Origin: Brooklawnia propionicigenes
Lineage (GTDB): Bacteria; Actinomycetota; Actinomycetes; Propionibacteriales; Propionibacteriaceae
Assembly (NCBI RefSeq): GCF_030297015.1
Contig: NZ_AP028056.1
Span: forward strand, 1,870,939 to 1,934,938
Direction of reading: 5' to 3'
DNA: 64,000 nt
The translations under genes were made by a program, and so were the position numbers. The notes beneath the pieces are model-generated. The model had not been told where the DNA came from. It did no database searches and worked only from the letters and a program-made list of their open reading frames with translations. The stretch's first letter is position 1. Each line of letters starts with the position of its first letter. Positions 25,323 through 34,177 of this stretch are shown here, piece by piece.

Positions 25323-26792
25323 CTAGACCCGGCGGCAGAGCGGGAGCGCGGCGGCGGTGAACGCGGCGGCTTGCTGTCCGACGAGGAGCCGGGTCTCACA
25401 GGATGCCTGGATCGCGGCTTGCTCGATGGCGGCAACGGCTGCGTCGAGTTCTTCGACGGTGGGTGCGGAGACGGCGATGAGGCCGGTGTAGCGAAGGATG
25501 CCGTGTCCGGCGGTGAGATCGGCTTCTTGTTGGAGCACGTCGTGGTACTCGGCGGTCTGGGAGGCATCTTCGATCTGGCCGATCTTCGCGCGCTGGGCCT
25601 GGTCGGAGATGTGCTCGACCTTCTTCTTGCGGATGTCGCGAGCGGCAGCATCGGAGCGCATCGGGGTGCAGATCAGCGAGAACGATCGCTGGATGCCAGT
25701 GGACAGCAACACCGGCGACAGGAACCCCGGATACACCAGCGACCGCGGCCACTCGCTGACCCAGAGCACCGCATGGTGAGCGGAGTCGGTGCGCAACCTG
25801 CCCCAGGTCTCGGTGACGGCAACCGGCCCCGCAGTCGCAAGCGACTGGCCGAGCCTCCCGTGGCGTTCCAGCGTGGCGGCGATGGCGGGGTCGTAGGCCG
25901 AGCGCAGCATCACCGCGATCTGCCCCGGTGTCAGCCACCCGGACGGCGAGAGGTCGGCGGAGCGGAGCGCGGCGACGAGGGTGTTCATCTCCTGGCGCAG
26001 CACGGCGGCGGCACCGCGTATCCCGCCGCCAGCGGTCCTGATCTGACGGGCACTGGTCTTCATGTCCAGTGACAGCGAGAGCGTGGTGGCGTGTCGTTCG
26101 CCGGCGGGCCCGGCGCGGTCGATGAGTTCGGCGTAGGTGTCGGCCGCCCACGAGCCGTCCGGGGTGCCGTGGGTGGCCCACCATTCGGCCAGTCCGGTGC
26201 CGGAGTCCGGGAGGGTGCGTTCGAGGACTTGCAGCGTCGCGATCCGCCCGGAACGGCAGACGGTGGCCAGGACGCGGCCCCAGGAGCTGACGCGGCGTTC
26301 CTGCTCGCCGGGATCGAGGAGCACGAACGCGGGATGGGTGACCTCGCACACGACGGTCAACGTGGCGGCGTGGGGGTCGTGGATCATGCCGGCGCTGGTG
26401 TCGGGGTCGGTGTACTCGCGCAGTCGCGCCATGTCGCCGGGCAGTGCGAGGGTGCCGACAGGGCGCGGGACGACGATCCTGAGCCGGTACAGCAGTTGGC
26501 CGCCGGTGGTGCGCCACAGCCACCAGCAGGCGATGGGTAGCCACTCCACGATGGGACGGCCTGCGATGGGTATCCAGGTCAGGGCTGCGGCAAGTACCCA
26601 GATGGGCGCGGTGTAGGCGAGGAGCATCCCGCCGCCGGCGTAGAACGCGCCGATGAGCGTGGCTCCGCCGATGGCAAGCGTGATGAGCTGGGTCAGCGAC
26701 AGGCCGAGAAGGACACCACGGCGGGTGAGGCGGGAGAACTTCACCGGCACGAGTTCGCCCGCGGTCGGGTGGTCGTGGTTCGTGCTGCTCAT
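25323..26792 (-). CDS. SCO6880-family conjugation protein (VirB3/VirB4-N-like)
   Basis: 489-aa membrane protein of the SCO6880 family, standard in actinobacterial conjugative elements. It starts with KFSRLTRRGVLLGLSLTQLITLAIGG, two membrane helices (about 25-75) and then a large cytoplasmic part (RLRIVVPRPVGTLALPGDMARLREYTD; SLSLDMKTSARQIRTAGGG) resembling the N-terminal region of VirB4. It probably forms the inner-membrane base that works with the ATPase encoded at 20291. The start is ATG at 26792, 3 bp after the stop of the TrbL-like gene. Confident family call. Confidence 0.88.
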   Translation of the reverse strand: MSSTNHDHPTAGELVPVKFSRLTRRGVLLGLSLTQLITLAIGGATLIGAFYAGGGMLLAYTAPIWVLAAALTWIPIAGRPIVEWLPIACWWLWRTTGGQLLYRLRIVVPRPVGTLALPGDMARLREYTDPDTSAGMIHDPHAATLTVVCEVTHPAFVLLDPGEQERRVSSWGRVLATVCRSGRIATLQVLERTLPDSGTGLAEWWATHGTPDGSWAADTYAELIDRAGPAGERHATTLSLSLDMKTSARQIRTAGGGIRGAAAVLRQEMNTLVAALRSADLSPSGWLTPGQIAVMLRSAYDPAIAATLERHGRLGQSLATAGPVAVTETWGRLRTDSAHHAVLWVSEWPRSLVYPGFLSPVLLSTGIQRSFSLICTPMRSDAAARDIRKKKVEHISDQAQRAKIGQIEDASQTAEYHDVLQQEADLTAGHGILRYTGLIAVSAPTVEELDAAVAAIEQAAIQASCETRLLVGQQAAAFTAAALPLCRRV

Positions 26793-26795
26793 CGT

Positions 26796-28184
26796 CTACT
26801 CCTTCGGTGGGCGTGGCGCGGGCGCAGGGGGCTGCTTCGGCGGCGGTGACGGGTCGGTGCTCGGCGGTCGTGGTGCCAGGCTCGACGGTGGTGCCGCAGG
26901 TGAGGCTGCGGGCGGTGGCGGTGTCTGCGCGGCGGCGTCGGCGGCGTGCTCGCCCTGGACACCCAGCGCGGTTCCGGCCTTCGGCCCGGCGGTCGCGGCA
27001 CCCTTGGCGACACTCGCTCCGATCACCACCCCTGCTGCCACGGGACCGGCTGCGGCTGCACTGCTCCCGCCTGCTGCTGCTCCACCACCGGCGGCGCCTC
27101 CGCCGCTCGCGGCGGGTGCCGGCGCTGGGGTCTTCGGCGGTGGCGGTGTGCTACTTCCTCCACCGGAGCCTCCGCCCGCGTTCCCGCCGCTGCTGGTTCC
27201 GTCGAGTACCTTCTTCGGGTCACCGCCACCTTGCGGCTTGGTCGGGACCGGGATTGGCCGGTTGAGTGCGCTCTTGGCGTCCTGCTCGGAGCCGATTGCG
27301 TGGTACATGTCGAACCCGACGAACGCGATGAACTTGTAGGTGAGATAGGGCGCGAATGCGGCCATCGCCATCAGCACGATCCCCGCGATGGGATCGCTGA
27401 CCGAGGCGAGGTCAGCATCGATCGGTGCAGAGACCTGGGTGATCGCGACGAGGAACATCACGACGAGCACGAGCTTGGAACAGATCAGCGCGACGACGAA
27501 CATCGCCCACTTCCCGATCCACCCCCGCGAGGCATCCCAGGATGCGCCGCTGAACGCAAGCGGCGCGAACACGACCGCCACCAGCAAGAGAGCTTTCCTG
27601 ACGAGGAGGGACAGCCACACAATCGCGGCGGCGGTGATCGCAAGCCCGGCCATGAAGATCGTGATGATCGCACCGACGCCGGGAGCGGCGGTATTGATGC
27701 CGACCAGGCCTGCGGCGAGGAGGGCGATCTTGTCGCCCATCGACTCAGTGGTCTCGCCGGCTGCCTGCACGATCCCGATGCACAACTGATCGATCACTTC
27801 CAGCAGCAGCGCCGTGAGCGTGATGACCACGAACGACCCGAGGACCGACTTCGCCAGCCCCAGGGCGGCGCGGGTGAGGGCGGTGGGGTCGCGGCGGATC
27901 AGACCGGTAATGAGTTGGAGGCAGAAGAAGATCAGCATCACGAAGACCGCGATGCCGAACAGCAGGTTGTAGACGGCGATGTAGCCGGGCTTGGTGACAT
28001 CCACCAGGGTCGTGGTGTCGAAGACCGACCAGACCGCCTCGAACAGCCACCCGGCGGCGGCGCCCATCGCCTGGGCGAGCCAGTCGAACGGGGCCGCGAC
28101 CAGAGACGCGGCTCCTTCGCCGACGGCATCGCAGACCGAGGAGATCACGGGAACATCGCACACGCCCATTACGAACACCAGCAC
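26796..28184 (-). CDS. TrbL/VirB6-like conjugal transfer membrane protein
   Basis: 462-aa polytopic protein. Residues 1-300 contain about six membrane helices (YIAVYNLLFGIAVFVMLIFFCLQLITG, SVLGSFVVITLTALLLEVI, GAIITIFMAGLAITAAAIVWLSLLVRKALLLVAVVFAPLAF). This matches TrbL/VirB6, the inner-membrane channel subunit of type IV secretion. The last 150 residues are a low-complexity Gly/Ala/Pro tail, common in actinobacterial versions. The start is uncertain: GTG at 28184 or ATG at 28169, neither with a strong ribosome site. It lies 18 bp after the DUF6112-like gene at 28203. Confidence 0.85.
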   Translation of the reverse strand: MLVFVMGVCDVPVISSVCDAVGEGAASLVAAPFDWLAQAMGAAAGWLFEAVWSVFDTTTLVDVTKPGYIAVYNLLFGIAVFVMLIFFCLQLITGLIRRDPTALTRAALGLAKSVLGSFVVITLTALLLEVIDQLCIGIVQAAGETTESMGDKIALLAAGLVGINTAAPGVGAIITIFMAGLAITAAAIVWLSLLVRKALLLVAVVFAPLAFSGASWDASRGWIGKWAMFVVALICSKLVLVVMFLVAITQVSAPIDADLASVSDPIAGIVLMAMAAFAPYLTYKFIAFVGFDMYHAIGSEQDAKSALNRPIPVPTKPQGGGDPKKVLDGTSSGGNAGGGSGGGSSTPPPPKTPAPAPAASGGGAAGGGAAAGGSSAAAAGPVAAGVVIGASVAKGAATAGPKAGTALGVQGEHAADAAAQTPPPPAASPAAPPSSLAPRPPSTDPSPPPKQPPAPAPRPPKE

Positions 28185-28202
28185 TCTCGACGACAGGGTG
28201 GG

Positions 28203-28523
28203 TCAGACGGACTGGCCGACGTTCCAGAAGAAGTTGATGAGCGTCACGCTCGCGCCGCAGATCACCGCCGCGCCGCAGGAGACGAGGACGCCGACCTTCC
28301 CGCGCGAGGCGAGGTGCGGGTTCGACGAGTTCGCGCCGAAGCCCCACACGATCGCGGACGCGATCAGCGCGAGCACGCTGAGGATCAGGCCGATGGTCAT
28401 CACCGCGCCGACGATGATGCGCAGCTGGTTGATCCCCGGCAGGCCGTTGGTGTTGGGGTCGATGTTGATGTCCATCGGCACCAGCAGCGGCGCGGACATG
28501 ACGTTGGCGAGCAGATCGAACAC
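28203..28523 (-). CDS. DUF6112-like two-helix membrane protein (paralogue 1)
   Basis: 106-aa protein with two membrane helices (IIVGAVMTIGLILSVLALIASAIVWGFG and GKVGVLVSCGAAVICGASVTLINFFW) around a basic loop. The layout matches VirB2/VirB3-sized T4SS membrane proteins and the DUF6112 family of actinobacterial elements. The start is GTG at 28523 with AAGGAGA upstream. It is a clear paralogue of the 88-aa protein at 29570: both have GGIGDLR/INQLR-type starts, a RIGVLV/KVGVLV motif and a W-containing end. The Ymh-type cargo gene sits between the two. Confidence 0.78.
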   Translation of the reverse strand: MFDLLANVMSAPLLVPMDINIDPNTNGLPGINQLRIIVGAVMTIGLILSVLALIASAIVWGFGANSSNPHLASRGKVGVLVSCGAAVICGASVTLINFFWNVGQSV

Positions 28524-28686
28524 GGTAGGTCTCCTTGGCGACAGGCGGCCCGCCCACGGAATCGCAGACGGGGTACACGCGACAGGTGCGCGCTCGTCGC
28601 CGTCCCCGTCGGTGGCCGCCCGTAGCCTTGGAGTATCTGTGCGTCGCTCGCCCGCACGGGACCGCCGGACGAGAGGTGCAAGGAAC

Positions 28687-29555
28687 ATGAGTCAGTACGG
28701 GGTGGATTACCTCCAGCGATTGCGTGCCGCTGTTGAGAAGTTCGAGGAAGCGTTCGACGCCTGGATGAGCACTCAGGTTGAGTCGGATCACATGTCGGCG
28801 CGCGGCCTCTTTCCTACTGTGTGGACAAAGGAAGGCCAGGATCAGAGCGAGGTTCAACGGCTCGAACTCGGTGTCGCGGAGGCTGCTGGCCTGGCGGCGA
28901 GCGCTGTGTCAGTGACCGGCGCCTACATTGGGATCGCTGGTCTCGGGGCGATCGACCCGATCTCCAACTGGTCATTCATGTCTGCACCCAAGGCCCCCAT
29001 CGCGCCTCGGGATATTCGGACTACGACCGCCAACGTCAAGGGCAGGCTCGACGCGATGATCGTCGACGCCGAGTCACGTACGGACTCTGACCTTCCGACC
29101 TTCGCTCCCGCACAGTTTCACCCCGTGGTCTGGGCTGGTGCTTCCGCCCATTGGACGACGCATCAGTACCGAGTGGCAGTTCGTGAAGCGGCCGAAGGCC
29201 TCACGGTCCACTGGAAGGAACGTCTCGGCCGGAACGATGTCGATGACACGGTCTTCTGGCAGCAGACGTTATCGCCGGGCGCTCCTGAACCGGGCAAGCC
29301 GAAGCTCACCTGGCCGGGGGGGGGTCGGATGACAAGACGGTGAAGAGCATGCGCGGTGGTCTTGAACCGCTCGCTAAGGCCCTCAACGCCCTGGCCACTG
29401 GTCTGAACCTCACGGTCCGCAACGTGACGACCCACACACGCACCGAACTGTCCGAGCAGGAAGCGATGGAGCGCCTCGCGGCATACAGCTACCTCGCGCG
29501 CCTGCTCGACCAGTGCGAGACAGCGAGCGCCGACACGGAGGAATCGGACCGATGA
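28687..29555 (+). pseudogene. TIGR02391/Ymh-like HEPN-type gene broken in a G9 run
   Basis: The first part (28687-29343) ends PGAPEPGKPKLTWPGGG and then shifts frame. The missing C-terminus continues in another frame to 29555 with KTVKSMRGGLEPLAKALNAL and RNVTTHTRTELSEQEAMERLAAYSYLARLLDQCE, the typical end of TIGR02391 (Ymh) proteins. The break is at a run of nine G (29316-29324); seven or ten G would give one frame of about 289 aa. The fragment after the break carries R-N-V-T-T-H, matching the Rx4H motif of HEPN ribonuclease domains. It may be a sequencing error, a decayed gene or a phase-variable switch. It lies opposite to the transfer operon, as a cargo gene. Confidence 0.75.
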
Positions 29556-29569
29556 CCGCGACGCCGCAA

Positions 29570-29836
29570 CTACAAACTTGAACCGACTGTGAGGAGCCAG
29601 TTCATCCATGCCACGCCGCCTCCGGCGAGGACGGCCGCGCCGACGGCGACGAGCACACCGATTCGGCCTTTGCTGGCGGTGGCGTAGTTACCGTGGGCGG
29701 TCGCGATGGCCCAGACGACTGCAGAGACGATCAGCATGAGGACGGCGACGATGAGGATGAACGTCAGGAGCGCGCCGACGACGGCGCGGAGGTCGCCGAT
29801 GCCGCCGAGTCCGTCGAAGTCGGGGAAGACACCCAT
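29570..29836 (-). CDS. DUF6112-like two-helix membrane protein (paralogue 2)
   Basis: 88-aa protein: a short N-terminus FPDFDGLGGIGDLRAVVGAL, then two membrane helices (LTFILIVAVLMLIVSAVVWAI and GVLVAVGAAVLAGGGVAWMNWLL). Matches the DUF6112 family in actinobacterial conjugative elements, probably a pilin- or VirB3-sized channel component. The start is ATG at 29836, 6 bp downstream of the stop of the lytic-enzyme gene. Related to the 106-aa protein at 28203. Confidence 0.8.
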   Translation of the reverse strand: MGVFPDFDGLGGIGDLRAVVGALLTFILIVAVLMLIVSAVVWAIATAHGNYATASKGRIGVLVAVGAAVLAGGGVAWMNWLLTVGSSL

Positions 29837-29842
29837 CGCCGG

Positions 29843-31456
29843 TCACCCTGCCTTGACGGTGACGTGGAGGTGGTCGTAGTGGCCTCCGGTGATGGAGGCG
29901 GGGTCGTGCATACCGCCTCCGTTGTAGGGTCGCCAGCCGTCGGCGACGCGTGCGACGGACCAGATTTGGCCTTGCCAGATCAGGTACTCGACGCCGAGCA
30001 CGTCGGCGTTGTCCTTCATCCAGTTGGTGACCTTCCAGCCGGCGTCGAGTTGGGCCGGGGTGGGGCGCTGGCCGATGCGGTTGCCGAAGGTGATGTCGCA
30101 CGCTCTGCCGAGGGGATGCTCGGACTTGGTGCCGGGGCGCGGTGAGTAGCAGCCCCAGCCGGTGTCGGGGAACGCGGCGAGGGTCTGCTGGTAGAGGTGC
30201 AGCATGCGGGCGGTGATCTTGCCCGAGCTGGTGGGATCGTCGACGAGCCGGTCGGGGTCTCCATCGACGCCGGTCGGCGTGCCCGCAGTGGTGGTGTTGC
30301 AGGCGGTGGGTGATCCGCTGGTCGCTGTCGGCAGGTTCGCGGCCCCGCGCTCGTTGAGCCAGGCGGCGGCGTCGATGGCCTCACCGTTCGTGCCACCGGG
30401 CCGGACCTCGAAGTGCAGATGCGCACCGGTGCTCATGCCCGAGGAGCCGACATCGCCGATGTGCTGCCCCGCGCTCACCCGGTCGCCGGGACGGACGTGG
30501 ATGCCGCTCTGCCACATATGGGCGTATGCCGTGGCGACGGTCTTGCCGTCGATGGTGTGCTCGATGACGATGAGACCGCCGTACCCGCCTGAAAACTCCG
30601 CGACGGTGACTGTGCCGTCCGCGGTGGCGAGGATCGGGGTGCCGTCGGGCGCGGCGAAATCGGTGCCGGTGTGCATCTTCCGTTCGCCCGTGATCGGGTG
30701 CACCCGCATCCCGAACGGCGAGGTCAGCACCCAGGTGCCCTCGGGTAGCGGGAACACCACCCGCAATGACGAGACCGCCGGCCCACCCATGCCGCGAACC
30801 GGAGTGCTGCCGCCGCTGGTGAGGGCGGCGAGGATGCTGTCGGCGACGGGCGCGTAGTTGCGGTATCGGTCGGGGTAGGCAGAGACCTCGACGGCTTGGG
30901 CGGCTTCGCCGGGGTCCATCTGTTGCCAGCCGGGGATGTCGAGCAGGCCCCGCGGTGAGGGGTAGTTCGGTCCGGTCGGTCCGCCGAAGAACGCTCGCGC
31001 CTGATAGTTCGGGTCCATCAGTTCGGCGACCGAACCCCAGCCCGATTGCGGGCGCATCTGGAACAGGCCGAGGGAGTCGTGGTCGCCGCCGTTGCCGTCG
31101 TTGGGGTAGTTCGCCGACTCGGGGTAGGTGCTCGTGTTGGTGAGCATCCGTAGCGTGGACTCGGTGAGCGCGGCCATCAGCGCGATCTTGATTCCAGGCT
31201 TGCCCACGTCGGTGATGCCGTTGCCGACGGCGATGATCGTTGCCGCGTGCGTGAGCTGCTGACGGTTCAGAGTGAAGGTCTCGCCGTTCGCGGTGGTCAC
31301 GGTGAGCGAGTCCGGGATCGGGCCGAGGTTCACGGTCCCGGCAGGGGTGGCGCAGTAGGCGGCAGCGGGGTTCATCAGCACCCCGATCCCGAGGAGTGCT
31401 GCGGTGGGGGCGAAGAACAGCAGCGCCAGGGCTGCGATGGCGGCTTTGCGGAACAC
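29843..31456 (-). CDS. VirB1-like transglycosylase/M23 peptidase fusion
   Basis: Secreted or anchored cell-wall hydrolase that would open peptidoglycan for the transfer channel (about 537 aa). Order: N-terminal hydrophobic segment (residues 1-30, AAIAALALLFFAPTAALLGIGV), a lysozyme-like region (SLGLFQMRPQSGWGSVAELMDPNYQARAFF), an M23 LytM-type domain (HPITGERKMHTGTDFAAPDG, then HLHFEVRPGG, giving the H-x3-D and HxH zinc ligands), and a C-terminal domain with SEHPLGRACDI as in VanY-like or ARB_07466-like folds. The GTG at 31456 is chosen for spacing from GAAGGGGG. It lies 13 bp after the VirB8-like gene. Confidence 0.86.
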   Translation of the reverse strand: MFRKAAIAALALLFFAPTAALLGIGVLMNPAAAYCATPAGTVNLGPIPDSLTVTTANGETFTLNRQQLTHAATIIAVGNGITDVGKPGIKIALMAALTESTLRMLTNTSTYPESANYPNDGNGGDHDSLGLFQMRPQSGWGSVAELMDPNYQARAFFGGPTGPNYPSPRGLLDIPGWQQMDPGEAAQAVEVSAYPDRYRNYAPVADSILAALTSGGSTPVRGMGGPAVSSLRVVFPLPEGTWVLTSPFGMRVHPITGERKMHTGTDFAAPDGTPILATADGTVTVAEFSGGYGGLIVIEHTIDGKTVATAYAHMWQSGIHVRPGDRVSAGQHIGDVGSSGMSTGAHLHFEVRPGGTNGEAIDAAAWLNERGAANLPTATSGSPTACNTTTAGTPTGVDGDPDRLVDDPTSSGKITARMLHLYQQTLAAFPDTGWGCYSPRPGTKSEHPLGRACDITFGNRIGQRPTPAQLDAGWKVTNWMKDNADVLGVEYLIWQGQIWSVARVADGWRPYNGGGMHDPASITGGHYDHLHVTVKAG

Positions 31457-31469
31457 GACCACACCCCCT

Positions 31470-32162
31470 TCAGCGCAGCGGGTTGTCGAGCTGGGACAGC
31501 CGCAGCAGGTGGCAGGTCGGGTAGGTCGGTGCGCAGACGACGAACACGGTGAACGCGACCGGATGCTCGCTGGTGACCGGCTGGCCGTTCCAGACCCCGG
31601 CACGGTGGCGGGTGCCCTCGATCGTGACGGCTGTAGTTCCGGCCGCGAGCTGCTCTGGCTGGGCCTGCGCGACGGCGTCGGCCCAGGCGGCGGGGATGTA
31701 GGCGGTGTCGATGGTGAGGTGCTGGCGGGTGGCGTACTGGCGCAGCTCGATCCAGGCGTCGCGGGTCGGCAGGTACGCGGCCACGTCGGAGGCGAGCCCG
31801 GCTTGCTCGTCTCCGCTGGGGTCACCGACCGCGAGGATCGCTGAGGTGTAGTCCAGCGGCCACAGCCCCGAGGCCGTGTCCCACGCGAACAGCGTGGACG
31901 CGACGCCCTGAGCGAAGGTCTCGGGATTGGCCGAACGCGGAACCACTGGAACCCGTGGTGGCTGGGGCGTGCTCGGTGCCACGGTCGGCGGTGCCGTCGT
32001 GGCCGGGCCGGGCTCCGGGTCGGGATCGGTGCTGGTGCTGCTTCGGGGCCCGGTGAGGAGTCCGTACACGCCGACGCCGGCCAGGAGCAGCAGGACGATG
32101 CCGGCGGTGATGAGGGCGACGAGTCGGCGGCGGTTCCAAGGATCAGTAGGTGCAGGGCTCAT
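31470..32162 (-). CDS. VirB8/TcpC-like conjugation protein (tentative)
   Basis: 230-aa protein with a short basic cytoplasmic start (DPWNRRRL), one membrane helix (VALITAGIVLLLLAGVGVYGLL), a Pro/Thr linker (residues 35-75) and a C-terminal extracytoplasmic domain (PETFAQGVASTLFAWDTASGLWPLDYTSAILAVGD and later AFTVFVVCAPTYPTCHLLRLSQ). This topology and the NTF2-like pattern fit VirB8/TcpC scaffold proteins. The start is ATG at 32162; an 8-residue longer version is possible. Encoded between the ParB-like and lytic-enzyme genes. The assignment rests on layout rather than strong motifs. Confidence 0.68.
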   Translation of the reverse strand: MSPAPTDPWNRRRLVALITAGIVLLLLAGVGVYGLLTGPRSSTSTDPDPEPGPATTAPPTVAPSTPQPPRVPVVPRSANPETFAQGVASTLFAWDTASGLWPLDYTSAILAVGDPSGDEQAGLASDVAAYLPTRDAWIELRQYATRQHLTIDTAYIPAAWADAVAQAQPEQLAAGTTAVTIEGTRHRAGVWNGQPVTSEHPVAFTVFVVCAPTYPTCHLLRLSQLDNPLR

Positions 32163-32198
32163 GCCGAGCAGGTGCGCACCCGGCACCTCTGCCCGTTG

Positions 32199-33200
32199 TC
32201 ACAGTGCGCGGAGTCGTGGCCGCTCCGCCGCGCCGCCGCGGGCGGCTCGGAGTGCGTCGGCGAACCGGACGGTGCCGTCGGCGGTGGCGAGGAAGTTCTC
32301 GAACTGCTCGTCGGTCAGTTCACCGGCGAGAGTCTCGGCGTCGTAGTGGGTCCACCAGTTCGTCAGTTCGCCCCAGGTCTGGATGAACGCGCGCAGTGGG
32401 TAACGGACGGGTTGCCCGTCTTCGGTGGCCAGGGGCAACGGACGCGGTGGGGTGCGCCTGCCCTTCTTGATCGACTTCGCGCGGGCCACGGCTGCTTCGG
32501 CGCGGGCGTGCAGCTCTGCCTCGCGCCGCTCCCGCTCGGTGGTGTCGGCGTCGCGGATCGCTTGATAGATCGGATGCACCGAGTCCCCGGCCTCGATCCG
32601 CTCCAGCCCGGCGGCGGCCTCGGCGCGCAACGTCTCGGGCTGGGTGGGGTTGTTGGCGACGTCTTCGAGGTAGCCGATCTTCTCCAGTGTCGTGTGCGAC
32701 GCGCCGCCGGGAATCATCGCCGCCGCCTGCTCCCGGGCCTTCCCGAGCGGCCCGTTCGACGGTGGTGCAAAGTTTGCACCACCGTCACTTCCGGGCTGAT
32801 TCTCGCTGCTGAACTGGGTCGCGCTCTTGCGGCGGGCGGCGTCTTCGGCCATGACCTGCTTGAGTTCTCGGTAGAGGCCGGCGGCTTCGAGCTGGGTGTA
32901 GGGCTTGTGGAGCATGTTGTCGTCCTGCTCGGCAAGGAGCTGCCCGAGCCGGTCGGACAGGCCACTGCGAACCCACACGTTGACGGTGCGCCAGCCCAGC
33001 TTCTTGATCGCGGCAAGGCGTCGTGCTCCGCACACGAGCACGCCGTCGATTGTGATCGTGAGCGGTTGCAGCAGGCCGTCGCGGTCGATGGATGCCGCGA
33101 GGGCGTCGATGTCGCCGAGGTCGGCGCGGTGCCGGGCGCCGACGAGGATCGAATCGACGGTGCGGTCGAGCTGGATGCTGCCGATCAGCGGCTCGGTCAC
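32199..33200 (-). CDS. ParB/Spo0J-like partition or regulator protein
   Basis: 333-aa protein with a ParB N-terminal nuclease-like domain: IDALAASIDRDGLLQPLTITIDG then the signature CGARRLAAIKKLGW (about residues 57-70). A helical DNA-binding part (LLAEQDDNMLHKPYTQLEAAGLYRELKQVM) and a basic linker (SIKKGRRTPPRP) follow. In conjugative elements such proteins aid maintenance of the excised circle or regulate transfer. Its ATG at 33200 overlaps the upstream stop (ATGA). No ParA partner is visible in the window, so a classical partition pair is not shown. Confidence 0.85.
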   Translation of the reverse strand: MTEPLIGSIQLDRTVDSILVGARHRADLGDIDALAASIDRDGLLQPLTITIDGVLVCGARRLAAIKKLGWRTVNVWVRSGLSDRLGQLLAEQDDNMLHKPYTQLEAAGLYRELKQVMAEDAARRKSATQFSSENQPGSDGGANFAPPSNGPLGKAREQAAAMIPGGASHTTLEKIGYLEDVANNPTQPETLRAEAAAGLERIEAGDSVHPIYQAIRDADTTERERREAELHARAEAAVARAKSIKKGRRTPPRPLPLATEDGQPVRYPLRAFIQTWGELTNWWTHYDAETLAGELTDEQFENFLATADGTVRFADALRAARGGAAERPRLRAL

Positions 33201-34084
33201 GACGACTCACCGCCTCCACCGTTCGGAGCGGCCAGAGCGAGCGCGAGGATCAGATCGTCGTCGCGGAGCAGCAGGTCGAGCGTCTCGCCCAACAGCAGCC
33301 GGAGCAGGACGCCGCGGCCACTGCTGGTGGCCACGTAGGCCGGGTGCGGGTTCCCGAGCAGCGCCTTCAGCAGCGCGGCCCAGGAGCGGCGCGGCAGGTC
33401 GAGCAGTGCCCGCGCGTGCCGATCGCGGCGCAGCGTCTCGTAGGCGGACTGGCGGGTGCCGGCCTTCATCAACGCTCCGCAGACGTGCTCGACGGCGGCC
33501 CGTGCGGTGTCGGTTGGCCAGTCGAGCAGGCACAGCATCGCGATGGCGTCCTCGGCGGCCGATCCGGCGGACATGCATGCCTGCGCCGACCCGAGACTGT
33601 CGCGCGGCTCAGGTTCGAGGTCGCTGGGACGCAGGTCGGTGGTGTGGAACGCGGGATGATAGTCGGCCAGCGCGGTGTCGCGTTCGGAGAACCGTTCGGG
33701 ATCGTGGAACGCCGAAACGTGCGCGCGACGAGCCTGGTGCACCGAGCAGAGCAGGCCTTGGGCGCGTTCCTCGTAGACGCAGGTGATCCGCACGGCGTGG
33801 GTGATGATCGCCCACGGATCGTTGGCCTCGCGGGTCGAGCGGTACTGCATCGCGTCGAACGCCGCCGTCACCGCTTCCCAGGTGTCGAGCTTGTGCTTCC
33901 TCGCGAGAGCGCGGTACTTGTCGGCGGCGAACTCCATCAGATCGCGAGCCACCGGGTCGTGAACCCAGGCATCCTCGCCGCCCGCGGCGAGACGATTGAG
34001 CAGGGCGCGCAGGCCCTCGCCGGTGGTGAAGTCCTCAGCCCCGAAGGCCGTCTGCTCGGTGCTGGTGCGGGTTGGCGTGGTCAT
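33197..34084 (-). CDS. ICE hypothetical protein, 295 aa
   Basis: Helical soluble protein that I cannot name. Notable stretches are VARDLMEFAADKYRALARKHKLDTWEAVTAAFDAMQ, DPWAIITHAVRITCVYEERAQGLLCSVHQARR and DLPRRSWAALLKALLGNPHPAYVATSSGRGVLLRLLLGETLDLLL. It lies directly before the ParB-like gene with ATGA overlap, so the two are translated together and may act together. The start is ATG at 34084; the 26 upstream in-frame residues are Arg/Thr-rich and lack a ribosome site. The 93-bp gap upstream (34085-34177) shows no gene. Confidence 0.72.
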   Translation of the reverse strand: MTTPTRTSTEQTAFGAEDFTTGEGLRALLNRLAAGGEDAWVHDPVARDLMEFAADKYRALARKHKLDTWEAVTAAFDAMQYRSTREANDPWAIITHAVRITCVYEERAQGLLCSVHQARRAHVSAFHDPERFSERDTALADYHPAFHTTDLRPSDLEPEPRDSLGSAQACMSAGSAAEDAIAMLCLLDWPTDTARAAVEHVCGALMKAGTRQSAYETLRRDRHARALLDLPRRSWAALLKALLGNPHPAYVATSSGRGVLLRLLLGETLDLLLRDDDLILALALAAPNGGGGESS

Positions 34085-34177
34085 GGTGTCGGCACCTCCT
34101 GGCAGGCAGGTGAGCACTCGCTCCCACGAGCGCGTCCTGCATGCCGATGCCGTCGCCACCATGACCTCTCACCACCG

